From Ferrovibrio sp041906005 (lineage in GTDB: Bacteria; Pseudomonadota; Alphaproteobacteria; Ferrovibrionales; Ferrovibrionaceae), in the NCBI RefSeq assembly GCF_041906005.1, contig NZ_JAYRJY010000002.1:124001-188000 (forward strand): 64,000 bases of DNA. Reading direction: 5' to 3'. The position numbers were made by a program, and so were the translations under genes. Under the pieces are notes generated by a model. It was given only the letters and a program-made list of their open reading frames with translations. It ran no database searches and was not told the origin of the DNA. The stretch's first letter is position 1. Each line of letters begins with the position of its first letter. Below, piece after piece: positions 53,327-61,809 of the stretch.

Positions 53327-53677
53327 TCAGCCGGCCTTGGTTTCGGACTTGTCCTCATCCTCGACATCGCCGCCCTTCGAGCGGACCTCGGCGATGGTGC
53401 CCTTGACCACTTTCACCTTCACCCCGTCAGCGATTTCGATCTGCAGAACGCCGTCTTCCTGCACTTTGGCGACCTTGCCGATGATGCCACCCGAGGTGGT
53501 CACGACGTCGCCACGGCGAACGGCTTCGATCATCGCCTTGTGCTCTTTCATCTTTTTCTGCTGGGGACGGATCAGCAGGAAATAGAAGACGACGAAGATC
53601 AGGACCAGCGGCAGCAGCGAGGTCAGCATGTCGGTGGTGCCGCCGGCAGCCTGCGCGTAGGCCTCGGAAATCAGCAT
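53327..53677 (-). CDS. yajC: Preprotein translocase subunit YajC
   Basis: 116 residues, longer than E. coli YajC (110) by an acidic/Lys tail (EDEDKSETKAG). One membrane helix (about 18-38, LLPLVLIFVVFYFLLIRPQQKK) and the domain MIEAVRRGDVVTTSGGIIGKV are diagnostic. YajC associates with SecDF. First gene of the operon; 79 nt separate it from secD. Confidence 0.95.
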   Translation of the reverse strand: MLISEAYAQAAGGTTDMLTSLLPLVLIFVVFYFLLIRPQQKKMKEHKAMIEAVRRGDVVTTSGGIIGKVAKVQEDGVLQIEIADGVKVKVVKGTIAEVRSKGGDVEDEDKSETKAG

Positions 53678-53879
53678 GAAAGGCTCCCTGTATGATTGGT
53701 TTTGCCGGTCGCCCGGCGCGAGAGGGGGACTATAGCGGCGGACGACCGGATTGCAAGCATCTACCCCTCCCGGGCGGCCCCGCCAGGGCCGGAAAAATCC
53801 ATATATTTCAAAACCCTGCGACGCACGGTCGCAACGCTGGGGGTAGCCCGGCTTCGTCGCCGGCCTTATAATTCATTCC

Positions 53880-54092
53880 ATGCATATCCTGACCATCGAA
53901 GGCATGAGCTGTGATGCCTGCAAACGGGCCATCAGCAATGCGATCAGCAACGCAGCCCCGGGTGTGGCTTTCGAAGTGGATCTTCAGCGCAAGCAGGTGC
54001 GCTTCAAGACCCTGCCCCCGGAGCGCCAAGCCGATGTACGCAATGCGATCCGGGATGCTGGCTATGGCGTTCTCGAAAGCAGTCGTCCCTGA
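53880..54092 (+). CDS. Stand-alone heavy-metal-associated (CopZ-like) protein
   Basis: 70 residues, a single HMA ferredoxin-like domain with metal site GMSCDAC (8-14), where the two Cys bind Cu(I) or similar. No copper ATPase, CueR or merR-mer genes adjoin it, so the partner is encoded elsewhere. Positive residues late in the domain are typical of CopZ chaperones. The ATG at 53880 lacks a strong ribosome site (TAATTCATTCC upstream). Confidence 0.78.
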   Translation: MHILTIEGMSCDACKRAISNAISNAAPGVAFEVDLQRKQVRFKTLPPERQADVRNAIRDAGYGVLESSRP

Positions 54093-54188
54093 CACTTCCA
54101 CCCCACTAAAGCGTGGAATTTTGCGGTAGATCAACGCCGCTACAGCCTTCGGTGGCATTCTGGCCTGCATAATCAGCAGGAGACAGAC

Positions 54189-54779
54189 ATGCAGGAGGCC
54201 ATCACTATTATCCGCGCCGAACACCGCAGCTTGGCTGCGGTGCTGCATGGGTTGCAGAGTATCGTCGACGTTCTGGACCGGCAGGGTGGCAAGCCCGATT
54301 TCGGCCTGCTGTTCGCCATGCTGACCTATATCGACGAGTTTCCCGACCGTTTTCACCATCCCAAGGAAGATCAGTACCTATTTCGGCAGCTCCGCCTGCG
54401 TGCCCCGGATGCGGTCGGCCTCCTCGATGCGCTTGAGGCCGAGCACAAGCGCAACGGCGAGCTGATGGCTGGCCTGCGCCGGGCGCTGAAGCGGTTTGAG
54501 GAGCACCCGGAAAAGCCGGAAGCGCGCGATGCCTTTCGCAATCTGGTGAAGCAATATGCCGAATTCCACTGGAGCCACATGCGACTTGAAGAGGAGCAGG
54601 TTTTCCCCCTGGCTGAAGTCAGGCTGAATGCGCAGGATTGGGCAGATATCAATGCAGCCTTCCGCAGCAACGCCGATCCGCTGATCGGCACAGAGGCCAA
54701 GGACCATTATCAGGACATGCTGCGCAAGATTGTGAGCCGTGCGCCCGCGCCGATCGGCGTTGGCGCCAGATGGACCTGA
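54189..54779 (+). CDS. Hemerythrin HHE-domain protein
   Basis: 196 residues, four-helix hemerythrin bundle with diiron ligands visible as EHRSL (near 11), HHPKEDQYLF (near 56), EHKRNGE (near 87) and FHWSHMRLEEEQVFP (near 122). Such cytoplasmic proteins bind O2 or NO or sense redox stress. A GGAG site (AGCAGGAGACAGACATG) sets the start. It is convergent with the 54791 gene. Confidence 0.9.
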   Translation: MQEAITIIRAEHRSLAAVLHGLQSIVDVLDRQGGKPDFGLLFAMLTYIDEFPDRFHHPKEDQYLFRQLRLRAPDAVGLLDALEAEHKRNGELMAGLRRALKRFEEHPEKPEARDAFRNLVKQYAEFHWSHMRLEEEQVFPLAEVRLNAQDWADINAAFRSNADPLIGTEAKDHYQDMLRKIVSRAPAPIGVGARWT

Positions 54780-54790
54780 GCCAGCTCCGC

Positions 54791-55216
54791 TCAGGCGGCG
54801 TTAGCCATCAGCCACTGCCGCGCATGACCTGTATCCTGGAACAGCCGGTGCCGACTGTCAGGAAATAAGGTGCTGACTGCCTTTATCAGCAAGGAGAACA
54901 ACGGATCATTAGTCAGATAGGCAACCTTGGCCGTAACGGTCTTGCCCTGGCTCCAATCCGTCATGCGACTGATCGTCAGCATCGCCTGCCAATCGACATT
55001 GCCTTGAAAGTCGCCAACATCGACCAGCGTCGGAATCCCTGGCTGTAACCAGCCTTGCTGCAATCCGGCCTGGATCGCGTCATGGATCAGTTGGCCCGCT
55101 GGAGCACCCACAACCGTAATAGCTAAAATGCCATCCTCCAGGCGAATATCGACGTAATCGGCTTCGCCTCCAACCCGGATTTCCGGCGGGGCATCGGAAT
55201 GAGCGTCATATTGCAT
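54791..55216 (-). CDS. STAS/SpoIIAA-like small protein, function unknown
   Basis: 141 residues, alternating strands and helices with the look of a SpoIIAA/STAS-type fold: VDIRLEDGILAITVVG, PTLVDVGDFQGNVDW and KVAYLTNDPLFSLLIKAVSTLF. No catalytic motif or signal is seen. The ATG at 55216 has no Shine-Dalgarno sequence (AAAAAATATA upstream), and a hairpin at 55229-55249 ends 13 nt before it. I do not recognise a named gene. Confidence 0.65.
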   Translation of the reverse strand: MQYDAHSDAPPEIRVGGEADYVDIRLEDGILAITVVGAPAGQLIHDAIQAGLQQGWLQPGIPTLVDVGDFQGNVDWQAMLTISRMTDWSQGKTVTAKVAYLTNDPLFSLLIKAVSTLFPDSRHRLFQDTGHARQWLMANAA

Positions 55217-55228
55217 TATATTTTTTAA

Positions 55229-55249
55229 GCCTGAAATATCGCATCAGGC
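55229..55249 (-). other. Hairpin in the leader of the STAS-like gene
   Basis: GCCTGA (55229-55234) pairs with TCAGGC (55244-55249) around a 9-nt loop. The surrounding gap (55217-55351) is AT-rich and also contains a 13-bp palindrome, ACTATT-G-AATAGT (55329-55341), just after the tRNA 3' end. Either could end or regulate transcription leaving the tRNA gene. No T-run is present on the transcribed strand. Confidence 0.35.
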
Positions 55250-55351
55250 CAAGAATACACCATCATTTCTGTTAAATAAACTATACCAATGACTTATCGC
55301 TAGTACCTGCGATGCCACAGTAAGTACGACTATTGAATAGTATGAAAATAA

Positions 55352-55428
55352 TGGTCGGAGCGGCGGGATTTGAACCCACGACCCCCAGTCCCCCAGACTG
55401 ATGCGCTACCAGGCTGCGCTACGCTCCG
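55352..55428 (-). tRNA. tRNA-Pro (anticodon GGG)
   Basis: 77 nt read on the minus strand. The acceptor arms CGGAGCG and CGCTCCG pair fully. The D-arm is GCGC/GCGC with GGTA in the loop, the anticodon stem is TCAGT/ACTGG with loop CTGGGGG, and the T-arm contains GGTTCAAATCC. The anticodon GGG occupies 55392-55394. The discriminator is A and CCA is encoded (55352-55354). It reads CCC and CCU codons. Confidence 0.98.
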
Positions 55429-55539
55429 ACCGGGCTGGATCCCTGGCGGCCGGATAAGCAGGCGACAGGTGATCAAGCGGCGCGCACTATAGCCAGCGCC
55501 CCTGCATGGTGCAACCGCGCCAAGCCATTGGAATATCAG

Positions 55540-56046
55540 TCAGCGATTCTGCCGCGCCACGATATCGGCGTGGATGCTTTCCAGATCTTTCAGGCAGGAT
55601 TTCAGGGCGTGGCGAAGGCTGCCCATATCATTCAGCAGATCGAAAGGCATGCCGATCTGGCGATCCTGCCCTGCCGCCTTTGCCGGCTTGCGTTTGCCGG
55701 CATCCTGAGTTGGCGCGGCGGCGGTTTTTTCCTGTTGGGCCCGGGCGCGGACCGCCTTGGCCAGCCCCCCCTCGCGCAGCAGTTTCTGCACACCGCGGAT
55801 GGTGTAGCCCTGATCGTGCAGCAACACGCGGATCTCGCCCAGCAGAGCAATATCCTCTGTCCGGTAATAACGACGGCCGCCATTTCGTTTCACCGGCCGG
55901 ATCTGATGGAATTTCTTTTCCCAGAAGCGCAGGACGTGCTGTGGCAGGTCGAGCTGATCGGCGACCTCGCCGATAGTGCGAAAAGCAGCGCCGGCCTTGG
56001 TTTTACCTGATGCCTGCTGGTCTGCCCGTTCCTGCTCGTCTGCCAT
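55540..56046 (-). CDS. MerR-family regulator, ihfA-linked type
   Basis: 168 residues. The MerR helix-turn-helix lies at about 22-92: FRTIGEVADQLDLPQHVLRFWEKKF, RRYYRTEDIALLGEIRVLLHDQGYTI and RGVQKLLREGG. The remainder is a basic Ala/Lys-rich linker and a short helix, with no Cys for metal binding. This MerR type follows ihfA in most alphaproteobacteria; target and effector are unknown. 23 nt separate it from ihfA. Confidence 0.88.
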   Translation of the reverse strand: MADEQERADQQASGKTKAGAAFRTIGEVADQLDLPQHVLRFWEKKFHQIRPVKRNGGRRYYRTEDIALLGEIRVLLHDQGYTIRGVQKLLREGGLAKAVRARAQQEKTAAAPTQDAGKRKPAKAAGQDRQIGMPFDLLNDMGSLRHALKSCLKDLESIHADIVARQNR

Positions 56047-56069
56047 GAATGCCCGTTGCGAGAAGAGAC

Positions 56070-56405
56070 TTAAGCGCCCGCCTTGGCCTGCTGGCTCACG
56101 GCATGCATGCCGGCGTTGATCTTTTCCTTCAGCACATGACTGGCGCGGAAAACCAGTACCTTGCGGGGATCAATCGGCACTTCCTGACCGGTTTTGGGGT
56201 TGCGCCCCATACGCCCGCCCTTGGAGCGGACCTGGAAGGTGCCAAAAGAGGAAATCTTCACCATATGGTCGGCGATCAGGCTGTCGATGATCTCGTTCAG
56301 AACGGTTTCGACCAGCTGGGCGGACTCGCTGCGCGAGAGGCCGACCTCCTGGTAGATCGCCTCGCTGAGTTGCGCCCGCGTTAAGGTGTTACCGGTCATC
56401 ACCAA
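56070..56405 (-). CDS. ihfA: Integration host factor subunit alpha
   Basis: 111 residues of the HU/IHF family. GNTLTRAQLSEAIYQEVGLSRSESAQ begins the dimer body, and the DNA-bending beta arm is GRMGRNPKTGQEVPI. Assigned alpha, not beta or HU, from the arm sequence and the MerR neighbour. It bends DNA at promoters, recombination sites and origins. An NCGNCC-type GTGATGACC leader lacks a strong ribosome site. Confidence 0.92.
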   Translation of the reverse strand: MVMTGNTLTRAQLSEAIYQEVGLSRSESAQLVETVLNEIIDSLIADHMVKISSFGTFQVRSKGGRMGRNPKTGQEVPIDPRKVLVFRASHVLKEKINAGMHAVSQQAKAGA

Positions 56406-56532
56406 CGCCCCCTTTTGGCAAATTATATTGTGAGGACGCTAACTTAACCCCGGCCAGCCGTCAATAAGACCTTGGCCGAATCGCCCGCTCGAATGGCGGG
56501 AAAACGATCCTGAATGCTAGTTTTAAGGGAAA

Positions 56533-57504
56533 TTACCAGCGGACCAGGGCGCTGCCCCAGGTAAAGCCGCCGCCCATGGCTTCCAGCAGCAAGACATCGC
56601 CCCGCTTGATGCGGCCATCGGCAACCGCCTCAGCCAGTGCCAGCGGCACGGAGGCTGCCGAAGTATTGCCATGGTGATCCACGGTCAGCACCACGCGTTC
56701 GGTGCCCATGCCCAGCTTGCGTGCCGTGCCATCGATGATGCGTTTGTTGGCCTGATGCGGCACCAGCCAGTCGATCTGTTCTGGCTTCATGTCGACGGCG
56801 GCGAGCGTTTCTTTCACCACATCCGCCAGATTGACCACAGCGTGACGGAAAACCTCTTTGCCCTGCATGCGGACATGGCCCGTTGTCTGGGTACTGGACG
56901 GCCCGCCATCAACATAGAGCAGATCGTTGTGACGGCCATCGGAATGCAAATGTGTGGTCAACACACCACGGTCATCGGTGTTTCCCTTGCCCTCTTCCGC
57001 GCGCAGGACCAGAGCACCGGCGCCATCGGCGAACAGCACGCAGGTCGTGCGGTCGGTCCAGTCCAGGATACGCGAGAAAGTTTCCGCCCCGATCACCAGC
57101 GCAGTCTTGGCCTGCCCGGCCTTGATGAAATTGTCAGCCGTGGCGAGCGCAAAAATGAAACCCGAGCAAACGGCCTGCACATCGAAGGCAAAACCGCGCG
57201 TCATTCCCAGTTCGGCCTGCACGCGGCAAGCGGTGGCCGGGAAAGTCTGGTCCGGAGTAGCCGTGGCGAGAACAATCAGATCGACATCGTCCGCCGTCAG
57301 GCCAGCATTCTTCAATGCCGCCTGCGAGGCCTTGATGGCGAGATCGGATGTTTTCTCGTTATCGGCGGCGATGTGGCGCTGACGGATGCCGCTGCGCTCA
57401 ACGATCCACTCGTCGGAGGTGTCGACCATTTTTGCCAGATCGGCATTGGTCAGGATTCGCTCCGGCAGGTAACTGCCGCATCCCACGACGACCGAGCGAA
57501 TCAT
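56533..57504 (-). CDS. fabH: Beta-ketoacyl-ACP synthase III
   Basis: 323 residues. It condenses acetyl-CoA (or another acyl-CoA) with malonyl-ACP to start fatty-acid synthesis. The catalytic triad is complete: C113 in QAVCSGF, His in LVPHQANKRI and Asn in DHHGNTSAASVPLAL. The N-terminus and C-terminal GGGFTWGSALVRW are typical. Its start overlaps the plsX stop by 4 nt, so the two are translationally coupled. Confidence 0.97.
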   Translation of the reverse strand: MIRSVVVGCGSYLPERILTNADLAKMVDTSDEWIVERSGIRQRHIAADNEKTSDLAIKASQAALKNAGLTADDVDLIVLATATPDQTFPATACRVQAELGMTRGFAFDVQAVCSGFIFALATADNFIKAGQAKTALVIGAETFSRILDWTDRTTCVLFADGAGALVLRAEEGKGNTDDRGVLTTHLHSDGRHNDLLYVDGGPSSTQTTGHVRMQGKEVFRHAVVNLADVVKETLAAVDMKPEQIDWLVPHQANKRIIDGTARKLGMGTERVVLTVDHHGNTSAASVPLALAEAVADGRIKRGDVLLLEAMGGGFTWGSALVRW

Positions 57505-58595
57505 GATACCCCCACACGCGACTCTTGTTGTTCTGCCTGCCCTGCTTCGCTCACCGCCGTTTGTGACGCCAGTGAACCGGCAAAAGCGCCAGCGAAATCG
57601 GCCTTGATCCGCTCGATCAAACGATCCTGCGCCATATCGATGGCGACTTCCAGTGCCGCGGCAAAGCCCACATCATCGGTGCCGCCGTGGCTTTTCACGA
57701 CGATACCGTTCAGGCCAAGCAGCACACCGCCGTTATAAAAGCGCGGATCCATGCGATCGCGCAGCATTCCCAGACCGGAACTGGCAAAGAGATAACCGAT
57801 CTTTGTGAAAATCGAGCGCTGGAAAGCGGACTTCAGCAATGACGCCATCAGCTTGGCCGTGCCCTCGACTGTTTTCAGGGCGATATTTCCGGTAAAGCCG
57901 TCGGTGACGATCACGTCGACATCTCCGCCGGCAATATCATTGCCTTCAACGAAACCGACGAACTCGAAGGGCGGCTTGGCGACGGCGCGCAACAGATCAG
58001 CCGCCGCCCTCACTTCATCATGCCCCTTCAATTCTTCAACGCCGACATTGAGCAAGCCAACACGTGGCCGGTGCCGCCCCAGCGCGGAATGCGCCAGGTT
58101 GGCGCCCATTACGGCGAACTGCACCAGATTGCGCGCGTCGCACTCGACATTGGCCCCGAGGTCGAGAACGACCGTTTCGCCTTTCATCGTCGGCAGGAAG
58201 GATGCAATTGCAGGGCGTTCGATGCCTGGCAGCGTGCGGAGCACGAATTTCGCCATGGCCATCAGTGCGCCGGTATTGCCGGCCGACACGACAGCATGGG
58301 CATCGCCATTGGCCACGGCATCGATCGACAGCCGCATGCTGGTGTTGCGGCCACGGCGCAGGGCTTGGCTGGGCTTGTCTTCGCTAAGAACCTTCTCGGC
58401 AGTATGCCGAATCTCGCAGCGTTCTTTGAGCGCAGGAAAACGACGCAGCAAAGGCTCTACCTGTCCGGCATCACCGAACAGGATGAACTTCACCTGCGGG
58501 AAACGCGGCAGCAAGGCCGCGGCGCCTTTGATCACCATGTCGGGGGCGTGGTCGCCCCCCATGGCATCAAGCGCAATCGTTAAGGACGCGGTCAC
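57501..58595 (-). CDS. plsX: Phosphate acyltransferase PlsX
   Basis: 364 residues. It makes acyl-phosphate from acyl-ACP, the substrate of PlsY (7188-7832). N-terminal ALDAMGGDHAPDMVIKGA, AVVSAGNTGALMAMAKFVLR and IVTDGFTGNIALKTVEG are diagnostic. It lies between rpmF and fabH in the standard bacterial order, linking lipid synthesis to ribosome supply. All conserved motifs look intact. Confidence 0.97.
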   Translation of the reverse strand: MTASLTIALDAMGGDHAPDMVIKGAAALLPRFPQVKFILFGDAGQVEPLLRRFPALKERCEIRHTAEKVLSEDKPSQALRRGRNTSMRLSIDAVANGDAHAVVSAGNTGALMAMAKFVLRTLPGIERPAIASFLPTMKGETVVLDLGANVECDARNLVQFAVMGANLAHSALGRHRPRVGLLNVGVEELKGHDEVRAAADLLRAVAKPPFEFVGFVEGNDIAGGDVDVIVTDGFTGNIALKTVEGTAKLMASLLKSAFQRSIFTKIGYLFASSGLGMLRDRMDPRFYNGGVLLGLNGIVVKSHGGTDDVGFAAALEVAIDMAQDRLIERIKADFAGAFAGSLASQTAVSEAGQAEQQESRVGVS

Positions 58596-58636
58596 CCCGT
58601 TGCCCTTACCGATTCAATGCCTGTGCCTGAGCGGGC

Positions 58637-58822
58637 TCAGGCGGCAGCCGTCTTCGCAACCACCTCGCGGCCGTCATAATGGCCGCAGGCATCACAAACA
58701 TGATGCGGGCGCTTCAGTTCACCGCAATTCGAGCATTCGACATAAGCGCTGCCCTTCAGCGCATCGTGCGAACGGCCCATGTCGCGCTTCGACTTGGACT
58801 TTTTCTTCTTAGGAACAGCCAT
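58637..58822 (-). CDS. rpmF: 50S ribosomal protein L32
   Basis: 61 residues, starting MAVPKKKKSKSKRDMGRSHD. Two CxxC pairs (ECSNCG and VCDACG) form a zinc-binding site, so this is the zinc-containing (C+) version. It lies 41 nt upstream of plsX and 111 nt downstream of the DUF177 gene, as in most bacteria. Confidence 0.97.
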   Translation of the reverse strand: MAVPKKKKSKSKRDMGRSHDALKGSAYVECSNCGELKRPHHVCDACGHYDGREVVAKTAAA

Positions 58823-58933
58823 GACACATCTCTCTCACTATTCGCGCGCTGCGGGCCCGCATGCGCGTTAACCGCTTCGGCAAGAATCCCCGCCTATATA
58901 CTCTTGGCGCGCCCGGGGACCAAGCGCTTTCCC

Positions 58934-59503
58934 TCAATCCTTTTTTGCCGCCTTCAGCTTTGCCAGGGCGGCAAAGGGGCTGACTTTCGCCCCCTCTTCT
59001 GCATCCGGACTATACCCCTCCGGAAAACCAGCCCCCGCCTTGCGCGGGTATGGATCCAGCGCCAGGGCCAACTCCTCGGCAACCACAGCACCGGCATCAA
59101 TCAGTCCGTCTTCGATCGGATCGACAGGATCCTCGGCATCGGGATCCAGCCATTCCGCCTCGTCTTCGTCCAGATCAGCCTTCGGCGCGATCATGTCCGC
59201 CGGGGCAAAATGGCGGACAAAACCCTCCGAAACCCGTTGTCGCACCGGCTCGAGCGACACCACGCAGGTCTGCTCAACCTCGGCCTCGATCTCGCCCTTC
59301 AGCAGATACTGCCGGTCAATGGCCGGATCCGGCATCAACCGGACTTTGGCCACCAGCGACAGCACGGCCGGGATACGAAAGCGTCGCGCCAGGGCGGTAC
59401 GGGCCTGCTCGTCGGCTGTCAGGGCCAGCGTCAGGCCTTCAGGACCGATCCGGTCGACCTCGACGACATGGCTGAATTCGTTGCCAGGCGCGCCCTTCGA
59501 CAC
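58934..59503 (-). CDS. DUF177/YceD-family protein
   Basis: 189 residues. The family core is EIEAEVEQTCVVSLEPVRQRVSEGF, with the conserved Cys followed by the LEP motif, and an acidic stretch DLDEDEAEW. Homologues encoded before rpmF are linked to 23S rRNA accumulation or plastid ribosome assembly. The C-terminal part is Ala/Lys-rich. It follows the ubiquinol-cytochrome c chaperone gene by 92 nt; a GC-rich inverted repeat (59527-59534 with 59561-59568) lies in that gap. Confidence 0.88.
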   Translation of the reverse strand: MSKGAPGNEFSHVVEVDRIGPEGLTLALTADEQARTALARRFRIPAVLSLVAKVRLMPDPAIDRQYLLKGEIEAEVEQTCVVSLEPVRQRVSEGFVRHFAPADMIAPKADLDEDEAEWLDPDAEDPVDPIEDGLIDAGAVVAEELALALDPYPRKAGAGFPEGYSPDAEEGAKVSPFAALAKLKAAKKD

Positions 59504-59595
59504 GATAAAACCTCATGATTCCAATCGGGGGCGGTCAAGGCGGCGGAACATAGGGGCAAGCCGCCCCCTGGTCAACCGCTTTGTCCAGGCTCTGA

Positions 59596-60144
59596 TCAGT
59601 GTGCCAGGGCCGGAAAAACCAGGTTTCCCGCGAGAATCTCGCCATCAGCCTGGCTAGCGAGGCTGGCATCGGCTTGCCGGAGATAGGCCGCGACCGCTGC
59701 AAGGCCCGGGGCCTCGGGATTGGCCTTGCCGGCATAGAGATTCCGGGCCAGGGCTTGGCGCAACTGATCATTATCCCCGCTCTGCAGGGCCGCCTCGTAG
59801 GATTCCACCCGGCCATAGAAGGCCTGGGCCATGGCCTTCACCTTCTTGCCCACGCTCAGGTCCCCGACGCCGATTTCACGCAGGTTGCTGTCCATATCGG
59901 CGAACATCAGGTCGAAAAGCTGCTGGCTGAGCGGTTCAGCCGCCGCACCGATCCGGCGCAGTCGGCGCATGACCAGAAAGCTGTGCAGGACGATCATGTC
60001 GAAGCGCCCATCCAGGCTGTCCGGCACGCCATGCTCTCGATAAAAGCCTGCCTGGCGAGATTGCGCGACGATGGCGCGATACAGGGCCACGGCCCGGACA
60101 TCGGGCTGTTTTCCAGCGAAAAGTGAGAAAATTCTCGCAAGCAT
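59596..60144 (-). CDS. Ubiquinol-cytochrome c chaperone (CBP3/UQCC1 family)
   Basis: 182 residues. LYRAIVAQSRQAGFYREHGVPDSLDGRFDMIVLHSFLVMRRL and QLFDLMFADMDSNLREIGVGDLSVGKKVKAMAQAFYGR match the CBP3/UQCC1 family, which in mitochondria assists cytochrome b maturation in complex III. A homologous role for the bacterial bc1 complex is likely. It is divergent from bamE and heads the block DUF177-rpmF-plsX-fabH. Confidence 0.92.
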   Translation of the reverse strand: MLARIFSLFAGKQPDVRAVALYRAIVAQSRQAGFYREHGVPDSLDGRFDMIVLHSFLVMRRLRRIGAAAEPLSQQLFDLMFADMDSNLREIGVGDLSVGKKVKAMAQAFYGRVESYEAALQSGDNDQLRQALARNLYAGKANPEAPGLAAVAAYLRQADASLASQADGEILAGNLVFPALAH

Positions 60145-60243
60145 ATGATTCTAAGCCACAAATATTACACAGCCGTGCCGGCCATTTGCCTTTCGGAGCG
60201 ACAGAAGATAGTATGCCGCCCTCGTTAGAGCGAGTCTTCTGCC

Positions 60244-60702
60244 ATGCCGATCCGTTTTCGCGGCAGCCTTCTGGCCGCCGTCCTGATCCTGACCGTCGCT
60301 GCCTGCGCCCCGCGGCAGGATTTTCGTGGCGTGACCATTGAAGAAGACAAGCTGAAACAGATCGAGGTTGGTCAGACCACGGAAGCTCAGGTCGGGGCCC
60401 TGCTCGGCTCTCCGTCCACCACGTCCACATTCCCGGACTGGGGCATCACCTATTACTATATTTCCAGCGAAACCGAGGCCGTTGCCTTTCTGGCCCCGGA
60501 ATTGATCGACCAGCAGGTCGTAGCCATTGCCTTCGACAAGGACGGCAAGGTCAAGGACCTGAAACGCTACGGGATGAAGGATGGCAAGCAGATCGCTTTC
60601 ATCCAGCGCGAGACACCGACGCGCGGCAAAGAGATGACTGTCCTGGAACAGCTGTTCGGCAATTTCGGCCGTTTCAATTCCGCCAACAATCCCAGCAAGT
60701 GA
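60244..60702 (+). CDS. bamE: Outer-membrane assembly lipoprotein BamE (SmpA/OmlA)
   Basis: 152 residues. It has a lipoprotein signal with lipobox LTVAAC (Cys about residue 21). The SmpA/OmlA domain follows: IEVGQTTEAQVGALLGSPSTTSTFPDWGITYYYIS and DKDGKVKDLKRYGM. BamE supports the BAM complex that inserts beta-barrels in the outer membrane. It is divergent from the chaperone gene and convergent with cobT (8-nt gap). Confidence 0.93.
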   Translation: MPIRFRGSLLAAVLILTVAACAPRQDFRGVTIEEDKLKQIEVGQTTEAQVGALLGSPSTTSTFPDWGITYYYISSETEAVAFLAPELIDQQVVAIAFDKDGKVKDLKRYGMKDGKQIAFIQRETPTRGKEMTVLEQLFGNFGRFNSANNPSK

Positions 60703-60710
60703 GCGTGTGA

Positions 60711-61730
60711 TCAGCTGCGCTGGCTGACGCTGGCCTCAGCGAAGGTCGCCATGCCGGCATGACACGCAACAGCGGCTTTCAGCAGGCCGATAGCGACAGC
60801 GGCACCGGCTCCCTCGCCCAGACGCATCCCTAAATCCAGCAGGGCTGTTTTGCCAAGTTCGCCCAACAGCCGGCGATGACCTGGTTCGGCCGAGACATGC
60901 CCCGCCAGACAGTGATCCAGGCCAGCCGGACTCAGCCGCGCCAAAACGCCAGCAGCCGCGCCAACCACAAATCCATCCAGCAATACCGGCACCGATTCCA
61001 GGCGCGCCATCAGTACCGCGCCGAATAGGGCCGCCAGTTCACGGCCGCCGACCCGGCGCAGGGCCTCCAGCGGATCGGCAATCGCTGCACCATGAAAACC
61101 TAGGGCCGTATCCACCACACGGACCTTGTTGGCCAGTGCATCGCCGTTCACACCCGTACCCGGCCCAACCCAGCTCGCAGCATTGCCGCCATATAAGGCG
61201 GCAGCCAATGCCGCAGCAGCCGTCGTGTTGCCAATGCCCATTTCCCCAGGCACCAGCAGATCGCATGATGGCGACACAACCGCGGCACCGGCATTGATGG
61301 CCGCCACGCATTCGGCTTCGGTCATCGCTGCGGCAATGGTGAAATCGGCCGTCGGGCGATCCAGATCAAGTGCTGCAACCGACAAGTTCGCACCATGCAG
61401 TCTGGCAAGCTGGTTGATCGCCGCGCCACCGCGTTCGAAATTCGCCACCATCTGGACCGTGACATCGGCGGGAAATGCCGAAACGCCTCGTGCGGCGACA
61501 CCATGATTGCCGGCAAAGATCGCAATATGGATGGCCTCGAGCTGCGGAATGCTCCGGCGCTGCCAGCCAGCCAGATGGAATACGCAGTCTTCCAGGCGGG
61601 CCAGGGCACCGGGCGGCTTGGTCAGCTGCGCATCGCGTGCACGCGCGGCGGACATCGCATCTGCCTCCGGTGCCGGCAAGCTCAGCGCGGTGGCCCGGAT
61701 CGCCGCGAAATCCCGAAAAGGTTGCGTCAT
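60711..61730 (-). CDS. cobT: Nicotinate-nucleotide-dimethylbenzimidazole phosphoribosyltransferase
   Basis: 339 residues. It activates the lower ligand dimethylbenzimidazole as alpha-ribazole phosphate for cobalamin. Visible family segments are LTKPPGALARLEDC, FAGNHGVAARGVSAFP, GEMGIGNTTAAAALAAAL and GPGTGVNGDALANKVRVVD. It is divergent from cobS, which uses its product. The 79-nt gap is too short for a full cobalamin riboswitch and shows none. Confidence 0.95.
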   Translation of the reverse strand: MTQPFRDFAAIRATALSLPAPEADAMSAARARDAQLTKPPGALARLEDCVFHLAGWQRRSIPQLEAIHIAIFAGNHGVAARGVSAFPADVTVQMVANFERGGAAINQLARLHGANLSVAALDLDRPTADFTIAAAMTEAECVAAINAGAAVVSPSCDLLVPGEMGIGNTTAAAALAAALYGGNAASWVGPGTGVNGDALANKVRVVDTALGFHGAAIADPLEALRRVGGRELAALFGAVLMARLESVPVLLDGFVVGAAAGVLARLSPAGLDHCLAGHVSAEPGHRRLLGELGKTALLDLGMRLGEGAGAAVAIGLLKAAVACHAGMATFAEASVSQRS

Positions 61731-61809
61731 GGTATGGGTCTGCCTGCCAAGCGTCGTCGGAACGGGGTTGGCGTGCTATAAGCCAGCCAAGCCCGAACCG
61801 CAACGCGCC

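Noticed and set aside
56459..56515. CCCGC/GCGGG dyad downstream of ihfA start region as a terminator
   Set aside because: It is followed by A residues on the plus strand and lacks a T-run on the transcribed minus strand.
61731..61809. Cobalamin riboswitch between cobT and cobS
   Set aside because: The gap is only 79 nt and lacks the conserved B12-box-like sequence; cobalamin riboswitches need about 200 nt.
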